DNA from: Pyrus communis
Taxonomy: Eukaryota > Streptophyta > Magnoliopsida > Rosales > Rosaceae
Direction of reading: 5' to 3'
DNA length: 64,000 nucleotides
NCBI RefSeq assembly: GCF_963583255.1
Contig: NC_084818.1
Coordinates: 9,798,222 to 9,862,221, forward strand
A program made the translations under genes and the position numbers. The notes beneath the pieces were generated by a model that ran no database searches, was not told the DNA's origin, and saw only the letters and a list, made by a program, of their open reading frames with translations. Below are positions 35,371 through 47,066 of this stretch, piece by piece; position 1 is the first letter of the stretch, and the number at the start of each line of letters is the position of its first letter.

Positions 35371-37159
35371 TACCCAAAACTTTTTTTTATGGCATCAGAG
35401 CATGTTGTTCCACAAGTGAAGCTCAACGGCCACATGCGCTCCACGTCATCCCGTTTGTGTTGTCCATTTGAAAATTTGTCACACGTGAGAGGGCGTTGAA
35501 AATGAATCTCACATTAATGGGAGGATAGACCTTACATAGATTGATAAGTATAAAATTTTCTAACTTGTCGCATACATACTTAAAACAACAGTGTATAACT
35601 ATACTGTATTGTCATTTGTCATATACTTTTGTTCCCACATTTCATATTTGTGACCTATTGAAATTCCAACATACGAAAATCTTCTTTACCATATTCTGTC
35701 CGCACAGCAACTACTATACAGTGAGTGACCTTAATTTGTGATGTTTGCACCGACACAATGTTTGGTGCACCTACATTTTGTAAGAAATAATAATGATGAC
35801 ATTGAAGGGAAATTTTTTTGAGGAACAGAAATGTAAGGGCGCTTTTTAAAAAATGAGATTATCTTCATATTTTGAGTATAATATTTTTTTAATATTAATA
35901 TAAAATTTGACATTAAATTATGAAATAATAGAAAATTCATAAAGAATCTTACTTTTAAGAAAATTCCTCTTATTATTTATCATGAGAAATATACAAAGCG
36001 GAGGAGGAAACATAAACCAATGCTTAAAGTTATTGCTGCATGGTCAGTACTTAAAAAGTTATTGCTTTACGTATGATTTGGGAAGGCCTACAAGGCACAC
36101 AAGGTGGACCCCGATACATATGTATGACAATAATTCGTTAAGGACACGGTGGAATTCACTCGTATGTTTATTTAGAATTAGAAAAGTTATGAATACGATA
36201 AATAAATAATAGAGGAAGAAGTAATGAGTATGATCAAATATTCTCTCAAATCAATTTAATTTCTAGTTTTTCAAAACCCCACACCACATATGCAGACGTC
36301 GGTTTATAGCTTGGTAAAAAAGGGACTTTGAGTGCTTTATTCTTAACTGGACTACATTCACTTTGTATGTAGTTGTATTTGATTATATGAGGGTTGTATA
36401 CTCTTTACATACAAAGCTTTTAGGCTTAGGAGCATTTTACAAGAAGAATGAAGAACTGGAGAGAGATGGAGAGAGTGATTCTATGACAAGCTTCTCTCTT
36501 CTTGTTGTTCGTCGTAGTAAATAAGATAATGAGGTCAGCTCAAATCAGGGATGATATGACAAGTAAATAATAAATATGACAGTTAATGATCAGTAATAAA
36601 ACAGAAATTACGACCATATTACCATTTTCTATTGATTTTTATTATTATTATTTATAAATGGTGTTTGGCCCAAAAAAATTTTAAAGCGTTTATACACTCA
36701 TAATGCTTAAATGGAGAAGCACTAATCAAGTGCTTCCTTCTAAAGTGTTTTCTATTGCATTTTAAGAAAACACTAGAATTCTACTTAATTTGTTTTGCTT
36801 ATAACAAAACGTCTATATATTAAAAACGCTTACGAACAGAATCGCTTTTTACAAAAGCATGTCCCAAACGGACACATCGATGGATGGTGGGAAAAATGAT
36901 TTATGGGCTGGGCTATGTTTAATGGCCCCGTGTGTCCAATTCAACCCTATTTGTAGTGGGCTTTTCGGCTAGAAATTTGTGGTGGACTGGCCAACATTTT
37001 TCTTAACATAACTCCTGGTTATTACTCTTGCAACGTATACATTTCCAAGTGAATTTTGAATCACAAATAAAATACAGACCAAAAAAAAGGGAGCTGCTTT
37101 CATAGATATTACCCAATATTCATTTACTGACATTTATCCTCATCATCTCCTTCTCCTCC
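35371..37159. other. Intergenic, nothing recognised
   Basis: AT-rich spacer and the 5' flank of the delta-like gene. The stretch 36660-36880, bounded by GTTTGGCCCAAA and TCCCAAACGGAC, has the look of an old small hAT-type element, but I found no TSD. Confidence 0.4.
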
Positions 37160-37804
37160 ATGGATACCTTCTCAAGCTCTGTGTCAACCCTCAATGTCTC
37201 CACTCTCTATTCCACCACATCGTCTCGCGAGCTCCACCACTTCAATCCTCAAAGTCCCAGAAAAACTCACAAACTTCCTCCGCAAACACAGCCGCCCAAC
37301 CTCCTCCACAGCCTCCACTCCACCACTACCAAACCCAGCAGCTTTATCGCCACCAAGACCCCATCTTTTCTTCAAAAGCCTCCCCCTTTATCTTCCACCC
37401 GTTCGTTCTCCAACCCCATCCGCCTCTCCTCTCCGCCGTCTCCGAACCTCCACAGAAACCCGGCAGCTGGGTACGCGGCGGCTCTCCTGGACATATCCCA
37501 ATGCTACAGTTCTGTTCATTTGGTGGAGCAGGACATCCGGAGGTTCTTAAAATTACTCCACAACCGGAAGGTGGAAGCTGTTTTGGCCAATCCCTTTGTG
37601 GGTTTGGAAGAGAAGGGACAGGCGGTGAAGTTGGTGGCCGAAAAAGGCGGATTCAGCAAGCATTTGGTGAGCTTGGTGAAGATGTTGGTGGGGAAGAAGA
37701 AGGTGGGGATTGTGAGAGAAGTTTTGGAGGAGTTTCAGAGGATTTACAGTGATTTGTGTGGGGCTGTGAAGGTGAAGAAGGTGAGGAATTCCTTTGCTGT
37801 ATGA
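37160..37804 (+). CDS. ATP synthase delta-chain-like protein, chloroplast-targeted, short at C-terminus
   Basis: 214 residues. The first ~100 are Ser/Thr/Pro-rich and nearly free of acidic residues, a plausible transit peptide. Then comes an OSCP/delta N-terminal domain: AAGYAAALLDIS, VEQDIRRFLKLL, ANPFVGLEEKGQAV, HLVSLVKMLVGKKKVGIVREVLEEFQRIYSDL. In the family another 60 or so residues follow, forming the C-terminal domain that meets the F0 stalk; here the frame ends after about 20 (GAVKVKKVRNSFAV). It is therefore a truncated or specialised delta paralogue, or a recent pseudogene. There are no internal stops. Intronless, as is usual for chloroplast atpD. A donor-like AAG|GTGAGG lies at 37781, but I found no convincing downstream exon. 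Confidence 0.7.
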   Translation: MDTFSSSVSTLNVSTLYSTTSSRELHHFNPQSPRKTHKLPPQTQPPNLLHSLHSTTTKPSSFIATKTPSFLQKPPPLSSTRSFSNPIRLSSPPSPNLHRNPAAGYAAALLDISQCYSSVHLVEQDIRRFLKLLHNRKVEAVLANPFVGLEEKGQAVKLVAEKGGFSKHLVSLVKMLVGKKKVGIVREVLEEFQRIYSDLCGAVKVKKVRNSFAV

Positions 37805-38384
37805 TTTCTGTAAGAAATGTAAAGATTGCAAATGCTGCAAAAACGACTGTTTGTAGTTTTTTTATATTTTAATTTGAATGCAGAAATCCCAATTCGGGAT
37901 TTTCATGGTTGCTGCTGAAACGATCATCATCTTCTTCTTCCTCAATCTCTCTCTTTGCTGGTGATTCTCTTCTTCCACCATAGCAGGTAATAAAGCTCTA
38001 TAGCAAATGCCAACAGGAGGCACCAAAAACCATGCTCAACCTAATTCTCAATCCACTGAAACATATCATCTTAATTTCCTCGGGACCCATGCTTAATCGG
38101 TTACATACAAAATTAGGTCATTACTCAAACGATATAAAACTTTTACATGAAAGATAAAAAGAAGTGCGAAAAAATAAAAAAGACATGCGAAAATCATTTC
38201 ATGTATTAGTGTCAAGAACAGCTGTTGACACCAAATAGCTTTTTGAGGACAAAAAAACAAGAATGATGATGCTCTTCGGATCCTTTTTGTGAGAATCTCG
38301 AGAATCCTTCAATCGTATATCGTGCATTTAGTTTTCGTCAAGTACTATTTATGTTCAATTTTAAATAAAAAAATTTAGGGTAAA
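37805..38384. other. 3' flank of delta-like gene, nothing else recognised
   Basis: Includes a GGATCC-containing remnant near 38275-38345 similar in style to the foldback elements elsewhere in the window. Confidence 0.4.
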
Positions 38385-39233
38385 TCTCAGTTTACTATCC
38401 TCATGTTTCGTGGTTTTCAACATTTAGTACATCAAGTTTTTTTTATCCCAGAGTTATACGTAAAGTGTAAGTTTTGGGACATTCTTATACATCCGTTAGT
38501 CAAACTGTTAAATCTCCCATTAACTAATGACGTGACGCCCATGTGGACAACAATTGGACACCACGTGTCATTAAGGGGTCCACATGGATTTTTTTTTTCC
38601 TTCAGAGAAGGGGTTCAGTTAAAAAAAAAAAAAAAAAATTCAAAATTCAAAATTCAGAGAAGGGGAACAGTTAAAAGTGAAAATCACTTTTCACTCCCCC
38701 AGAAATCGCGATCCCCCATCTCTATCCGAAACCCTACCAATGCGCAGTCGTTCCACCTCGCCATCGCTCCATCTCGCACGCTGTCGTACGTTGGCGCACA
38801 CCTTTGCACATCAAAGAAGGGGCTCCGTTTCTAGGCAAGGTTGTCGTGAAGCCATCGTTGGCAATGAGGTGGGAAAAAAGGAGGATTGAAGTAGCTGAAA
38901 CAACAATTTATTGTAAGCGACCTACCTTTTTCAAAGTGTAGATAATATGGGTTTATGTTTTCCGATTTTTCAATTTTGAATTTTAAGGATTAGGAATTTG
39001 TGAGTTCCAATCCCATTTTGTTTTCTATGGTTTCTGGAATTGTGTTTTGTAGTAGGTTCCCTACATTGTTAATTGTTTTCAATGTGCATGTGGTTTTGTC
39101 TTCATTTGTGGTCCTAATTGCAGCCTTTAAAAAACTATGTATTCATGGTCGCCATGGTTTTATTTTCACCTTTTTCCCTCATGGTCCTACTAGTGTTTCG
39201 AGTTTTAAAACCTTTTTCCTTGACTTTGCAGGC

Positions 39234-39725
39234 ATGCCTGAATTATTTAGCCTTAAAATTAACCATGGTGGGAAGTGGTCTGAAAATGCTATGGGAGGGT
39301 TTAAGGCTTGGTTTGATTACGTAGACAAAGACTTCATGTCTTTTTTCGAGATTGATGAAATGGTTAAGGAGTTAGGATATTATGGGTTTATATTGAATCA
39401 CTATATGATTCTTGGGATGTCTTATATGGAGGGAATAAGGCTTATTGAACAATACCAAGATGTGAGTGAAATGTGCAAGTATGTTCTAGGGACTAGGGAA
39501 ATAGAAATGTACCTAGAACATTTGAGTCTGAAGCAAGCTGCATTGAAACATAAGCTTTTGATGAATCTAGATGAGAGTGGCATATTAAAAAAAGGTCTCA
39601 TGATAGAAGATATTGAGGAATCAAGGGTGGCGATTTCGATTACAAAGGGAAGTAGAACAAAAATGAAGAAGGGTAGAGCAAAAGGGGGTGCTGATCACTT
39701 AGAAAAACGACTGTCTTTTGAATGA
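39234..39725 (+). pseudogene. MULE transposase N-terminal PB1-like block
   Basis: Starts MPELFSLKINHGGKW right after an AG acceptor-like site, as in plant MULE proteins, and continues WFDYVDKDFMSFFEIDEMV. The frame stops at 39725. The acidic linker continues in another frame (39730-39880) and again at 39980-40070 (DSEFVDSDYNLEDDD), so frameshifts separate it from the catalytic part. Confidence 0.75.
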
Positions 39726-40199
39726 CATAGCCTACAATGATGATGATGAACATGAGGCTGAAGATGGTCTTTATAATGTTGATAATGAAGGTGATGTGGA
39801 TGATGAAGGTGATGCAACTGAAGAAGGTCATGAAGTTGAAGAAGTTAATGAAGGGGCCGAAGTAGAAGTTAATGGAAGGTAAAATTTTTAAAACATTTAT
39901 TTTTGCAATTTTAATTTTAGTAGTCAATTATTTTTGCAAAGTTTAGGTTTTTAACAAATATGCATTGTTTGTGGCAGTAAATGCAAAGAATGACACTACA
40001 GATAGTGAGTTTGTGGACAGTGACTACAATTTGGAAGATGATGATCATCGTGCAGTAGATGATACGGTTGTAAAAAGTGTCATTAGAGATGCTAAAAGGG
40101 GTGAAGGGTTGGGAACCAACATCCATAATAAGTTATTGATGCAAGGGATGTAGAAGACGTTCCTCTTGATGATGAGAGACAAGACTCATATGGCATGCA

Positions 40200-42007
40200 T
40201 AGTGTTGACGATTCAGGTTTCGAGAAGATCATCTACTCTGAGTTCAATGAAAAAGCCGACAGGTATGATCCAAAGTTTGAAAAGGGATTGAAGTTATAGA
40301 TGTTGCACAGTTGAGAGAAGCAGTGTGGTCTCACTTCATTAAGCATGGTGCACCTTCTATTGTTCTAAAAATGAATGAGAAATGGAAGATTAGTGCAAGG
40401 TGTGAGAAAAACTATCCATGGATACTTCTAGGATGTATAATGAAGATTCAATGTAAGTGAAAACCTATGTTGGGAAATATGAATGTCCGAGGATTTGGAG
40501 GGAAAATCCTGGGAAAATCCTAACTGCAAAGTGGCATGGCTTGTGAAGAGGTATGTGGACAAGTTCAGACTCAACCCAAGCATGCCCATCATTGCATTTA
40601 TGGAGACAATGAAGGAGGAAAGAATGGTTAAGATAAATCTCAAGACAGCCTACAAAGTAAGAGCACAGTGTTTGAAAATCCTTGAAATGATGAGTAACGT
40701 GGATCGGTACAAAAAGTTATTGGAGTACTATGATGAACTTAGGAGGACAAACCTGGGTAGTACAGTTCAAAGAAAGGTGCTGCCCCTATGATGATGCTCA
40801 TATGATATTTCAAAGGATTTATATTTGTTTGGGGGCTTGCAAAAATGGATTTAAGAATAGATGTAGGCAGCTTGTAGGGTTGGATGATTGCCACTTGAAG
40901 GGAGTGTTCAAGGGCCAGTTATTGTCTGTAGTGGGAATGGATGCAAATAACCAAACTTAGGTTATTGCATATGCCATAATAGAGGTTGAGAACAAAGACA
41001 ATTGGGTTTGGTTTCTGGAACTGCTAGCTACTGACTTAGGAATTGTGAACCAGTGTACTTGGACTTTCATTTCTAACAAACAAAATGGTTTAATACCAGC
41101 TTTTGAGAAGGTGCTACCTAATTGTAATCATCGGTTCTGTGTTAGGAACTTATACACCAACTACAAGGCATATAGGTTTAAAGGGAAATGGTTAAACGAT
41201 GCCTTGTGGAATGCTGCCAAGGCAACAACCATTGTTGATTTTAGAGAGAGTATGGCTGAGGTGAATAGGCTGAATGTCGAAGCTTATAAATGGTTGGTGA
41301 AGAGACTAGCCTTGCATTAGAGCAGGTCACACTTTGAGACACATACTTAGTGTGACATTCTCTTAAACAACCACTGTGAGAGCTTCAATTCTTTTATCCT
41401 AAGATCTAGGGACAAGCCTGTTATTACCATGCTGGAAACTGTAAGAGTTTTATTGATGAAGAATATATGGTTGAAAAGATATGCAATGAGGAAGGGTAAA
41501 AGAGCTATCTGCCCAAAAATCCAAAAGAAGTTGGAGGAGTATAAACTGAAAAGCTCACACACTATAACAACATGGTCTGGAGTATAAAAATTTGAAGTGG
41601 ATGAAGGCAAAGGCAATATATTTGTGGTGGATACGAATGGGTGCACTTGCTCATGCAGAAGATAGGATTTGACAGACTTTCCTTGCATACATGGTTGCAA
41701 GCTTTCCTTGCATACATTTCCTCTTGTTACAAGAAGGAAAAGTACTTTGAAGCTTACGAAAACTTGATTAAACCCGTTCAAGGCATGAAATTTTGGGAAC
41801 CATCTGAAAACAACTGCATTATTCCTCCAACTTTTAAAAATGCAGTCTGGGAGACCAAAAAAGAGGAGACATAGAGAGGTTGATGAAAATGAATTCAAGT
41901 TAAGCAAGAAAGGGCAAAAAAGTGTGAAGTGTAGTGTTTGCAAGGCCTCAGGACACAACAAGGCCAGATGCCCAACCACTCATCCTTCTTCAGCTGCTGG
42001 AAAATGA
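40200..42007 (+). pseudogene. MULE transposase, SWIM and zinc-knuckle blocks, multiply disrupted
   Basis: Blocks in several frames show the MULE catalytic region: QLVGLDDCHLKG then VVGMDANNQT followed by a stop (about 40958), continuing IAYAIIEVENKDNWVWFLELL, then CNHRFCVRNLY (41130 region) and a stop at 41318. A SWIM-like CTCSC occurs near 41645 after a frameshift, and the zinc knuckle CSVCKASGHNKARC (about 41930-41975) closes the gene. At least four disruptions make it non-functional. Confidence 0.82.
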
Positions 42008-42300
42008 AGAAAAAGCAAGAAAAATAAGGTATAATTTTGATATTTTTTGATGATTTTTCATTTCTTAAGTGAATTTGTTATTTGTGAAGTGTAGTATCTG
42101 TCAGTGCTAATGCTATATGGGTTCATTACTTAGGCCTCAACATCTAAGGCATCACAACCCTCTCAGTTATCGCAGCCATGCACTCAGGAAGCTCCACAGC
42201 GTTCATCTCAGCCAACTCAAGCCTCTCAAACTACTTCAAAGTCTACTGCAAGATGTCAGAAAAGGAGGAGGAATGTTCCATGATTCTGCTTTAATGTTTT

Positions 42301-42878
42301 AGGTTGTTTAAGGGTTCATTTTGTTATAGTTGAATATGCCCTTATTTTTTTGGAAACAACTTTCCGATAGATCTTTAGTATTTTGGACAAATCTTTGGTG
42401 TTTTTGGTACTCTTATTTTGGTTTTTGGAAGAACACCTTGACTCATTAGTTGTTAAAGTTGTGGTCTTTTGATACTTTTGTGTGAATTGGAGGGTGTATA
42501 TTGAACTTTATTGTGAATTGAAAGTTGTTAACGATTGAATTTTGTTGGTAGTTGGTAGTTTAAACGATGAATTTGCAGATTTGGAATAGAAAGTTGTGGA
42601 AATTCTTTGGAATAGAAATTTGCAGATTTGCAGATTTGGAACAGTTGGAGAAATTCTTTGTTTCTAACACTCACACCACGCCAGTCATCCGATTAACAGA
42701 AACACCATTTGTGTGATCTCACACTATCTCGCGTTTTTTTTCTACCTCTTGAATTTGTTGTTGTATTAGTCATCCGATTAACAAAAACACTATTTGTCCC
42801 TATGTCGTTTTTTTTTTTCCTACCTCTTAAATTTGTTGCTTAATACAAACGTCCACACACAAAATTCACTTTCAATAG
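42301..42878. other. Spacer between MULE and Harbinger elements
   Basis: No gene seen. It contains short near-repeats (AGTCATCCGATTAACA twice, near 42680 and 42768). It probably includes the undetected right end of the MULE. Confidence 0.4.
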
Positions 42879-43518
42879 TTAGGCCATCTCTAACCGAAGG
42901 TTGGCTAGATGACTCGTTTTAGCCCTCTGGCCCTCCAAGATATTAATATTTTAATGAACAGTACATGGCCATATTTGCCTCCATCTCCAATTAAGGCCAA
43001 AGGGCCATAGGGCTCGTTTTAGCTCTGTCACAAAAAACCGTCTCCAACCAAGGGCCAAAAGGTCATAAGGTCAAACATAATTTATTATTTAAATTTAAAA
43101 ACTACAACAACTTAAATTTAAAAACTACAAACAACTTAAATTTAAAAAACTACAACTTATGTTTAAAAACTACAACTTAAATTTAAAAACTACAACAACT
43201 TAAATTTATAGGAAAAAAAATGAGAATTTGTTAATATTTTTTTTATAAATTTTGGCCCAAAAAATTCAAATTCAAATCCAACGGCTAGTTGACATCAGCT
43301 AGCCATTGATAGCTGACGTCAGCTAGCCTTTGGATTTGAATATTTTTTGGCTATAAATAGGATGGATAGTGGATTATAATTCACACACCTTTGAATTCAA
43401 TCTATTTCATTTCAATCTCTTTAAATTCAAGTTTACAATGAATTCCAATTTTGGATCCTCTTAAAATTCCAATTGGGGGTCCTCATCCAATTCTGAATTG
43501 GAAGAAAAATGGGCGTAG

Positions 43519-44838
43519 ATGAGACGAGAAGATGAGGAGTCTGATGAAGAAGATGAAGCATGGTGCAACACACAATATGTGGTAGCTATGGTTGCGGCCA
43601 TGGTTTGTCAGCCAATTGAGGAACAACCTCAATGGGGTGACTCTGTTGCTGGTCACTCTTACAAACCACGAAATAGAGTAATGACGCATTTTAATCTGAT
43701 AAACAACTACTTCAACCCCAACTCAATGTACACAAAAGATGATTTCAGACGTCGCTTTCGGATGAGGCATCATGTCTTCGACCGTGTATTTCATGATGTC
43801 TATTAGGTCAATCTATATTTTCAATAAAAGCTGGACAGAGCAAGCTACCCTAGTTTCTCACCTCATCAGAAGGTTACTGTTGCACTAAGAATGATGGCCT
43901 ATGGCTCCCCAGCTGATTTGATGGATGAAACCCAAGGTATGTCTGAGTCTACATGCCTTGATACTTTTGCTGAATTCTGTAACGTAATTGTTCAACTTTA
44001 CAAAAAGGAGTACCTCCGCGAGCCAAATCAAGAAGATTTGGATTGGCTCATTCGCAAAGCTGAAGACCGTGGGTTTCCAGGCATGATAGGGTCATTACAT
44101 TGCATGCATTGGAATTGGAAGAATTGTCCTACCGGATGGCAATGAGGCTTTAGCAGAGGTCGAGAAAGTCAACTATTATGTTAGAGGCGGTTGCCTTGTA
44201 TGACATATGGATCTAGCATGCTTTCTTTGGAGTCCTTGAATCCCAAAATGACATTACAGTTCTTGGCGCGTTCACCCCTCTTCAATAACTTGACGGAAGG
44301 TAAATCACCTTAACTTGACTACTACATCAACTATCGTTAGTACAATATGGGGTATTACTTGGCATATGACATCTACCCAAAATGGGTGACACTTGTCCAA
44401 GCAATTCCAAACCCTAAAAATGACGTTGAAAAATGTTTTACCTTACACCAAAAGGCATACTGGAAAGATGTTGAGAGAGCTTTTGGTGTTCTACAAGTAC
44501 GGTGGAAGATCATTAAGGAACCGGCAAGAGGGTGGAATCGAGAAAATTTGGACTCCATCATGATGTCTTGCATCATATTACACAACATGATTGTGGAGGA
44601 TGAGCGAGATGGGTATATTGATGGAGAGTCTGATGACGACCAAAAGGATCCAAATAGGTCAAGAAGGGTTTGTGCAAAAATATATGATGGGCCTAATTTG
44701 CCTTTCAATCAAAGAACTTGTAGTATCTCTATAAATGAGTACATGAGGCGCTATAGGATGATAAATTCCCGTGCCACAAACAAGTACCTACAACATAATC
44801 TTGTTGCACATCTTTGGGCCAAAAGAAGCATGGAGTAG
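43519..44838 (+). pseudogene. PIF/Harbinger DDE transposase, inactivated
   Basis: Blocks in family order: acidic N-terminus, then DDFRRRFRMRHHVFDRVFHDV and a stop (43804); CLDTFAEFCNVIVQLYKKEYL and GSLHCMHWNWKNCPTGW, stop at 44143; EAVALYDIWIWH..SQNDITVLG in another frame; GYYLAYDIYPKW; VERAFGVLQVRW; and a C-terminal SINEYMRRYRMI. The first catalytic aspartate of the usual G-S-I-D-C-M-H-W box is His here. The second Asp (SQNDI) and the Glu (VERAFG) remain. The stops plus this substitution make it inactive. Confidence 0.88.
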
Positions 44839-45239
44839 GCATTTAAGTTTTATGTTGTTAAATGTTTTTAAAAATGTTGTTTAAGTTTTATGTTGTTAAA
44901 TGTTCTTTTATGTTGTATAATTTTTATGTTGGTTAATGTTATTTAATGTTGTTTCATGTTACTTAATTAAATTTAATGTTGTATAATGGCTTAGGAAGTT
45001 ATAGGATTTTTTTTTTGTAAAATAGAAGTTATAGAAAAAAATAGAATTTAAAAAAAATATATGAAACAGATTTTGTAAAATAGAAGTTATAGAAAAAAAA
45101 TAGAATTTAAAAATAGAAGTTATAGGAAAAGAAATTTGTAAAAAAAATAAAAACAAAATAAAAATGTAAAAAATAAAAAAATAAAAAACAACTGCTAGCT
45201 AATGTCAGCTAGTCGTTGTATTTAAATTGTTGATCTAGC

Positions 45240-45301
45240 ATTCCTGTCGGATATAACCGACATGAATATATTATATTGATGTCGTTATATCCGACAGGAA
45301 T
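45240..45301. repeat. 62-bp hairpin inside the Harbinger element
   Basis: Left arm ATTCCTGTCGGATATAAC followed by CGACAT pairs with ATGTCG then TTATATCCGACAGGAAT. The stem is 23 base pairs with one unpaired base, and the loop is about 15 bases. Confidence 0.85.
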
Positions 45302-45452
45302 ACTCAAATTTCTGGACCAGCTGATTGGCCATTTGGCCCTTGTTTATCCAGTGGGGCCATGAGCCCTTTGGCCTAACCCTCGTTTGGAGACAGTTTTCAG
45401 GCGTTGTTCGCCCATCTGGCCCATCTGGACCATTCGGTTGGAGATGATCTTA

Positions 45453-46112
45453 CACAATAAGTTTGCGGGAGGGTGTTCCCAAAAGAAAAAAATGTAGTTT
45501 CTTTTCTAAATGTTAAAAATAGAAGAGGGCTTTTGGTACTTTGCTGAGTGTTTGGCTGCCAACATAAGTGCTTTTAGGACTAGAATATCATAGTTACAAG
45601 ACATTCCAAGGTACTTAATTCTTTATCAATTAAACATAAGTAAAATTCCACAAACGTGAAAAATGTAGGATAATGGAGATCAAAATTTCTCTTGTTTTTG
45701 TGGAAAAAGAAAAGAAACAACTTGATTGACTATTGAGACGGCAATGGGCCCCGCAACCAATACATGTTTAAGAACTTAATACTTTTCAAAGACGGGTGAT
45801 GGCTCGTGGCAATGCTATGCTATTGACTTGTCCATTCTTGAATTAATTTTCTTCTTTTTTTTTTCCCATATGTTTTTTTAGGGCTAATCCGTCAGATTTA
45901 AAAAGATTTTCAAAATTTAATTTTTTTTCGCATTACATCTTGAAGTTTTGAAATTGTATCAGTTTACAATTTTTGTCCTTTTGAATATAAAATACTCCGT
46001 TAAATTATTGAGTTTTGTTTTTGTTTTTATGTTTTTGTATGGGGTGCAATTTTGGCTTATACGGGGCTAACTAAGATCTTACACTTAATATGTCATTAGT
46101 TTTTCTTTAGTT
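45453..46112. other. Intergenic, nothing recognised
   Basis: AT-rich spacer with poly-T runs. Confidence 0.5.
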
Positions 46113-46264
46113 GGAAACTTTAATGAAAAACTCTCGGTATTGTTCATTTTAATGAAAAATCACATTTTTATACTAAAAAGTTAATCCTGGTACTATTCAC
46201 TTTATCATTTATTTTGTCCTTATAGTTAAAACTCAAAGTTTTCAAACTCTTTTCATTAGTTTTC
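46113..46264 (+). mobile_element. MITE family A, copy 3, with 8-bp TSD
   Basis: 152 bp, flanked by CTTTAGTT at 46105-46112 and 46265-46272. Ends GGAAACTTTAATGAAAA and, reverse complemented, GAAAACTAATGAAAA. Confidence 0.82.
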
Positions 46265-46272
46265 CTTTAGTT

Positions 46273-46914
46273 TAATGAAGAATCAAACAATCAACTCGAC
46301 CAAAGACACAAATTGTTACATTTTAATATCTTATGGTACAAAATGAGAAAATTAAAACTTTGTAGCCCATTTTGATGGTCACCCTAAACTTCAAGAGAGT
46401 GAAATGTAGTTAGTTCTACTTTTTATTGTTTAATGAGCTAACAATATTTTACAGCCTCTAAATTTGAGGTGACGAGGTTTTAATTTTCTCACATGCAGTA
46501 ATCATGTGTTCAAAGAAAACAAAAAATAAAATTTCATGATCCATTTTAAAAACCATACTAAATCTCAAGGTGTGTGAGACAATTCTCACGCACCATTTTT
46601 AGCTTCTTACACACTTTTATTTATTTATTTATAGTCATCAGATTGAATTAATCAAACGCAAAAAAACTTATTAAGTGTGTGAGAGAAGCTGAAAAAGATG
46701 AATCACTACAGGATGACTCATTGGTTGAGGACGAATTACAGGCCCGTATTTCACATGACACGTCTTGTATTAGATTCCTAGCACTGGTGAATCACAGAAT
46801 GATGGGCGAGGGAGACTGAAATGCCTTTTTGGCCCCCAAAAAAGTAGATTGCCATGACAAAGTTACCAGTTTTTTTTTTTTTTTTTTTTTTTTTTAGAAA
46901 AAAATAATAAAAAA
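46273..46914. other. Intergenic, nothing recognised
   Basis: Spacer between two copies of the same MITE, ending in a poly-T run (46870-46895). Confidence 0.5.
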
Positions 46915-47066
46915 GGAAAACTAATTAAAATGGCTTGAAAACTTTGAATTTTAAGATAATGACAAAATAAAGCATAAAGTAAATAGTACTAAAATTGACT
47001 TTTTAGGATAAAAATGTTGTTTTTTGTTAAACTGAATAATACTGTAAGCTTTTCGTTAAAATTTTT
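46915..47066 (-). mobile_element. MITE family A, copy 4, inverted
   Basis: Reverse-orientation copy: GGAAAACTAATTAAAATGG at the left, AGCTTTTCGTTAAAATTTT at the right, with the family's internal TTGACTTTTTAG block. No clear TSD. Confidence 0.72.

Larger units (their letters stand above)
38385..42300 (+). mobile_element. Degenerate autonomous MULE (Mutator-like) transposon
   Basis: The left end (38385-38600, AAATCTCAGTTTACTATCCT onward) has the look of a MULE terminal region. It is followed by decayed coding blocks in the usual order: PB1-like N-terminal domain, acidic linker, MULE transposase, SWIM zinc finger and a C-terminal zinc knuckle. I could not find the right terminal repeat, so the right boundary is approximate and no TSD is claimed. 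Confidence 0.75.
42882..45449 (+). mobile_element. PIF/Harbinger transposon, 2568 bp, TTA target duplication
   Basis: TTA lies at 42879-42881 and 45450-45452. Ends GGCCATCTCTAACCGAAGG and, reverse complemented, GATCATCTCCAACCGAATGG are inverted repeats. Subterminal GGCC-rich text (AAGGGCCA) recurs at both ends. Inside is a broken DDE transposase. Repeated ACTACAACTTAAATTTAAAA units lie at 43090-43210. Confidence 0.9.

Noticed and set aside
37781..37883. Possible intron adding a C-terminal exon to the delta-like gene
   Set aside because: Donor AAG|GTGAGG and acceptor ATGCAG exist, but the downstream frame (KSQFGIFMVAAE) does not resemble a delta C-domain and ends after about 20 codons.
42879..45452. 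Host nuclease HARBI1-like gene
   Set aside because: The coding blocks sit inside a unit with Harbinger TIRs and a TTA duplication and have several stops, so it is a transposon relic.
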